Shown here piece after piece: positions 59,614-64,000 of a stretch of 64,000 bases of DNA. The notes under the pieces were generated by a model, which did no database searches, was not told where the DNA came from, and worked only from the letters and a program-made list of their open reading frames with translations. The number at the start of each line of letters is the position of its first letter. Position 1 is the first letter of the stretch. This stretch comes from Rhizobium leguminosarum bv. trifolii WSM2297 (lineage in GTDB: Bacteria; Pseudomonadota; Alphaproteobacteria; Rhizobiales; Rhizobiaceae), in the NCBI RefSeq assembly GCF_000271845.1, contig NZ_JH719395.1, positions 2,015,287-2,079,286 of the forward strand. Direction: 5' to 3'. Position numbers and translations under genes: made by a program.

Positions 59614-60519
59614 CTAGCTGTTGCTGAAATAGGCGCGCATCCGTCCAAGCCGCGTCAGCCCGCCGATCTGCTTTCCCACATGCGAAAGGAAGCCCGTCAC
59701 CCGGCCCGTCATCGACGGCTGCCTGCAGAAGGAAGCCCAGGGCGTGTTACGAAGATCTTCGGCATAGCGCTTGGCCATCCGCCGGTGCACCCAGGGCACG
59801 GTTGCCTGCCAGGGCTTCTTCCGGCCGGTGAAATGGAAGATGGCCGGTCGGGCGACAAAAGGCAGGAGCCCCGTCTGCGTATTCCAGCGTGGATCGAGCA
59901 CCAGCCAGTCGCCATCGAAAGTGACGTTCAGGGCATCCTGGTCGTTGTTCTCGAACAGATGCGACCGCTCCTCGAAGACTTCCCGGGTCCTGGCAAACAG
60001 CCCTTTCGCCCGACAGGCCGACCAGTCGAACAGCAGTACGCCGGCATTGAAGTAGCGGCCGCCCTCGCCCATGCCGATCTTGCGCTGCCGTGCGCCGGCC
60101 TTCTCGGGAAAGGCCATGACATAATCGTCGACAGCGGCGAGCGCTTTGCCCTGGAGATCTCTCGTAAAGAGTTCATCGACGGGCGCCACCGCAAGCACAT
60201 CGGCATCGAGGTAAAGCAGGCGCTCGATATAATCTGGGATATCCCGATCCATATAGAGCCGCGCCAGCGTCGCGGCGGACCAACGGCCCCGCGCCTGGAG
60301 ACCGGTATCCGGCGTGTTATAGGGCAGCACCCTGATCGCCATACCGTGAAGCCGCCCAAAATTGTCGACCTCGGCGACCTCGTTCGGCTTGAGGTCGATG
60401 CCGAGAAGCAGGAACTCGACAGCGGAATCGCCGAGATTGCGTTTGACGGAAAGCAGGGTGCAACAGGCGGCCGGGAGCATGTTGACATCCGAACATACGA
60501 TGACGGCACTCTGTTGCAA
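59614..60519 (-). CDS. GT8 family glycosyltransferase
   Basis: The 301-residue protein starts, as chosen, at TTG 60519 behind GGGAGCCGGA. It has the GT8 N-terminus SAVIVCSDVNMLPAACCTLL, the DxD motif LLYLDADVLAVAPVDELF and the acceptor region GGRYFNAGVLLFDWSACR, plus the late FHFTGRKKPWQ segment with a histidine of the metal site. The open frame continues to 60624. It is the first gene of a three-gene group with two more transferase-like genes. GT8 enzymes in rhizobia modify LPS or other glycans. Confidence 0.82.
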   Translation of the reverse strand: MQQSAVIVCSDVNMLPAACCTLLSVKRNLGDSAVEFLLLGIDLKPNEVAEVDNFGRLHGMAIRVLPYNTPDTGLQARGRWSAATLARLYMDRDIPDYIERLLYLDADVLAVAPVDELFTRDLQGKALAAVDDYVMAFPEKAGARQRKIGMGEGGRYFNAGVLLFDWSACRAKGLFARTREVFEERSHLFENNDQDALNVTFDGDWLVLDPRWNTQTGLLPFVARPAIFHFTGRKKPWQATVPWVHRRMAKRYAEDLRNTPWASFCRQPSMTGRVTGFLSHVGKQIGGLTRLGRMRAYFSNS

Positions 60520-60698
60520 AATCCGGCTCCCGAAGCGGCAAATTGAACTTGATGCCGGATATCTAGTTGGTTTGGCGTCCGCCCGCAACCGCAGACCACC
60601 CTCCCCAGCGGCACTCGTCCTCACCTTTTGAATCGAAATTCAACGACTTGCGAGGCGAAGCGGATTCAATGGGGCAACGCGTTGAATCGGGATATGAA

Positions 60699-61085
60699 CT
60701 ATAGCCTCAGCGCCAGCGGATGGCCGACAAGCAGCCGGTCGACCGTGGCAAGCTGCAGGTCCTCGACCTTGCACTGCGCCAGCAGCAGGCGATCGAAGGG
60801 ATCGCGTGTCTCTGGCTCGGGGTCTGCGGCGGTGATGACGTGCGGGATGTCGATGGCCAGGATCGTCAGGCCGATCACCCTGAGATAATTGGGAATGGTC
60901 TCAAGGGGTAATCCCGGCTGCAGTTTGCCAAGCCTGGTCTTGATCGCAATTTCCCAGAGGCTGGCGACGCTGACGAAACCGCTGGCGGCACTATCCGAAA
61001 GTAACTGCTCGACACGCGGAAAACGCTCCGCCAGTTTCTTCTGCGCAACGGCGATCACCACATGCGTGTCAAGCAGCACGCGCAT
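60699..61085 (-). CDS. vapC: PIN-domain toxin (VapC-like)
   Basis: The 128-residue PIN-domain protein starts MRVLLDTHVVIAVAQKK and holds the acidic residues of an RNase: Asp in LLDTH, Glu in ASLWEIAIK, and Asp in TRDPFDRLLLAQC and the ATVDRLL. It is the toxin of a type II system; VapC toxins cleave RNA. A GTG at 61091 overlapping the antitoxin stop is an alternative start. The antitoxin gene is directly upstream. Confidence 0.85.
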   Translation of the reverse strand: MRVLLDTHVVIAVAQKKLAERFPRVEQLLSDSAASGFVSVASLWEIAIKTRLGKLQPGLPLETIPNYLRVIGLTILAIDIPHVITAADPEPETRDPFDRLLLAQCKVEDLQLATVDRLLVGHPLALRL

Positions 61086-61087
61086 GG

Positions 61088-61348
61088 TCACGGCAGCGGC
61101 TTGAGAAGAAAATCTTCCGGTAAAGGATCGTCGAAGTCGTCGGCGATATACATGTCCGTCCTCGTGATGCCCTTAGAACGAAGATAGGCCTCGCCGGCCT
61201 CGAGGTTCAAACCGCCGTGCTTCTGGTGCGGCACGAGATCGAACACCGGCCGGCCGTTCCGCGTCACGACAATGGTCTCGCCTTCCTCGACTTCGCGGGC
61301 AAGCTCGGTCAGGCGGTTTTTCGCATCGCGGATTGAAACGGTCTTCAT
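61088..61348 (-). CDS. Phd/YefM-type antitoxin
   Basis: The 86-residue protein has the Phd/YefM N-terminal DNA-binding domain (MKTVSIRDAKNRLTELAREV, then GETIVVTRNGRPVFDLVPH) and an acidic C-terminal tail (DFDDPLPEDFLLKP) that would bind the toxin. The start at ATG 61348 fits the family length. Its stop codon lies next to the toxin start, so the two are translated together, and the antitoxin probably represses the pair. Confidence 0.85.
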   Translation of the reverse strand: MKTVSIRDAKNRLTELAREVEEGETIVVTRNGRPVFDLVPHQKHGGLNLEAGEAYLRSKGITRTDMYIADDFDDPLPEDFLLKPLP

Positions 61349-61396
61349 GACGCCAAATGTAGCCACATGCAGCCACATCGTCAACGCCGGATAACA

Positions 61397-61424
61397 AAAG
61401 GCCCGCCGTCACCGGCAGGCCTTC
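61397..61424 (-). terminator. aatA terminator
   Basis: On the minus strand AAGGCCTGCCG pairs with CGGCGGGCCTT and is followed by TTGTTATC. It lies 23 bases past the aatA stop codon. Confidence 0.8.
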
Positions 61425-61446
61425 GATCGATATTGCGGCAATCAGC

Positions 61447-63033
<1,587 letters not shown>

Positions 63034-64000
63034 ATGTTCCTGGAAGACGAATATGCCATAGGGCGCATACGCGCGCGCCGTATTTCCATTTCATTTCTTG
63101 TCGCCATCACCGCCTTTGCAGCCTGCATCGCCGCGATGCTGGGGCTTGCCTCCACCGCCCGCGCCGAGGCACGGCAGGGTTCCGGCCAGCTCGCGGCCCT
63201 CGTCCGGCCGAACGACGTAAACAGCGGCTCGCTGCTCTTCCCGTCGAAGGAACCGGGCTTCTATGTCGAAGCGCCGCGGCTGAAGACCGACGTTGCAATC
63301 GATGTCTCCGGCCCGATCGCCAGAGTGAAGATGACGCAACGCTTCCGAAACCCGAGCCAGGGCTGGGTCGAGGGCACCTACGTCTTCCCGCTGCCGGACA
63401 ATTCAGCCGTCGATGCGCTGAAAATGCAGATCGGCCAACGCTTCATCGAAGGCCAGATCAAGCCGCGCCAGGAAGCCCGCGAAATCTACGAACAGGCCAA
63501 GGCCGAGGGCAAGAAGACGGCGCTGCTCGAACAGCAGCGGCCGAACATCTTCACCAACCAGGTCGCCAATATCGGCCCCGGCGAAGAGATCGTCGTGCAG
63601 ATCGAATATCAGCAGACCGTCCACCAGTCGGGCGGCGAGTTCTCGCTGCGCTTCCCGATGGTCGTCGCCCCGCGCTACAATCCGGCGCCGATCGTCCAGA
63701 CCGTCGAGTTCAACAACGGCGCCGGTTTCGCCACGCCGCGCGATCCGGTGGAAAACCGGGAGAAGATCGAGGCCCCGGTGCTCGATCCGCGCGACAATGC
63801 CAAGATCAATCCGGTTTCGCTGACCGTCAATCTCAAGGCCGGCTTCCCGCTCGGCGAGGTCAAATCCTCCTTCCACGAGGTCGATATCCGCCAAGACGGC
63901 GACCAGGCAAGAACGGTCAGCCTGAAAGGCGAAGCCGTTCCCGCCGACAAGGATTTCGAGTTCACCTGGAAACCCGCGCCCGGCAAGCTGCCGAGCGCCG
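63034..64000 (+). CDS. VIT-domain, sortase-target-like protein (partial)
   Basis: The frame starts at ATG 63034 behind GAGGGT (ATG 63028 is also possible) and runs off the window, giving 322 residues. It has an N-terminal membrane or signal helix (SISFLVAITAFAACIAAMLGLA) and then a VIT domain with VDVSGPIARVKMTQRFRNPS-like text, VEGTYVFPLPDNSAVDALK, and KPRQEAREIYEQAKAEGKKT. The order matches marine-proteobacterial sortase target proteins, which have a von Willebrand A domain and a sorting signal after the VIT domain, beyond this window. It is probably periplasmic or surface-located. Confidence 0.85.
   Translation, partial: MFLEDEYAIGRIRARRISISFLVAITAFAACIAAMLGLASTARAEARQGSGQLAALVRPNDVNSGSLLFPSKEPGFYVEAPRLKTDVAIDVSGPIARVKMTQRFRNPSQGWVEGTYVFPLPDNSAVDALKMQIGQRFIEGQIKPRQEAREIYEQAKAEGKKTALLEQQRPNIFTNQVANIGPGEEIVVQIEYQQTVHQSGGEFSLRFPMVVAPRYNPAPIVQTVEFNNGAGFATPRDPVENREKIEAPVLDPRDNAKINPVSLTVNLKAGFPLGEVKSSFHEVDIRQDGDQARTVSLKGEAVPADKDFEFTWKPAPGKLPSA

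Overview
The window is chromosomal DNA of an alphaproteobacterium in the Rhizobium etli / R. leguminosarum group. The main reasons are the divergent dctA/dctBD C4-dicarboxylate locus with a sigma-54 promoter, the lpcC-type LPS-core mannosyltransferase after greA, the trxB-lsrB(vtlR) pair followed by two AbcR-type small RNAs, a 685-residue RpoD, a CarB of about 1160 residues, and RIME-like intergenic palindromes. GC content is high and even. No rRNA, tRNA, CRISPR array, insertion sequence or prophage was seen. It looks like core chromosome with small accessory pieces.

Layout. 1-450 is repeat-rich intergenic DNA. 450-13.6 kb holds small secreted proteins (SIMPL, two tandem two-cysteine proteins, a DUF922 protease-like protein), an MFS exporter, a Crp/Fnr regulator, two DUF6894 proteins, an AraC-EamA-B3/B4 cluster, an aminoglycoside phosphotransferase coupled to a 53-residue ORF, and two tandem DUF930 envelope proteins. 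13.8-23.9 kb is a minus-strand housekeeping block: rpoD, a GFA protein, tdh and kbl (threonine catabolism), a methyltransferase, recQ and dnaG. 24.5-37.6 kb carries an orphan gene, a YqeY protein, carA, a MATE and a TetA-like exporter, an aldo/keto reductase, a zinc metallopeptidase and carB. 37.6-40.3 kb is a UdgX-type uracil-DNA glycosylase coupled to its radical-SAM partner. 40.6-47 kb is greA, lpcC, dctA and dctBD. 47-50 kb is an Lrp regulator, trxB, lsrB/vtlR and the abcR1/abcR2 pair. 50-57.9 kb holds an ArsR-MFS-old yellow enzyme operon, an APH(6)-like kinase, an SDR/LysR divergent pair, GrpB, a DUF2188 protein and a Ca2+/H+ antiporter. 57.9-61.3 kb is a three-gene sugar-transfer group and a VapBC-like toxin-antitoxin pair. 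The window ends with aatA and the start of a VIT-domain sortase-target-like protein cut by the edge.

How genes work together. DctB senses C4-dicarboxylates, phosphorylates DctD, and DctD bound at the palindromes between dctA and dctB activates the sigma-54 promoter of dctA. LsrB/VtlR is known in relatives to control AbcR RNAs, and here the two RNAs lie just behind its gene, each with the same upstream box at the same distance from its promoter. Kbl and Tdh together convert threonine to glycine and acetyl-CoA. CarA and CarB form one enzyme although their genes are 6.7 kb apart. UdgX and the radical-SAM protein overlap by four bases and probably act in one DNA-repair process whose chemistry is unsettled.

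All gene identities come from reading the translated sequence; no database search was possible. Starts were moved inward from the longest open frame where a Shine-Dalgarno sequence, family length or neighbour supported this.
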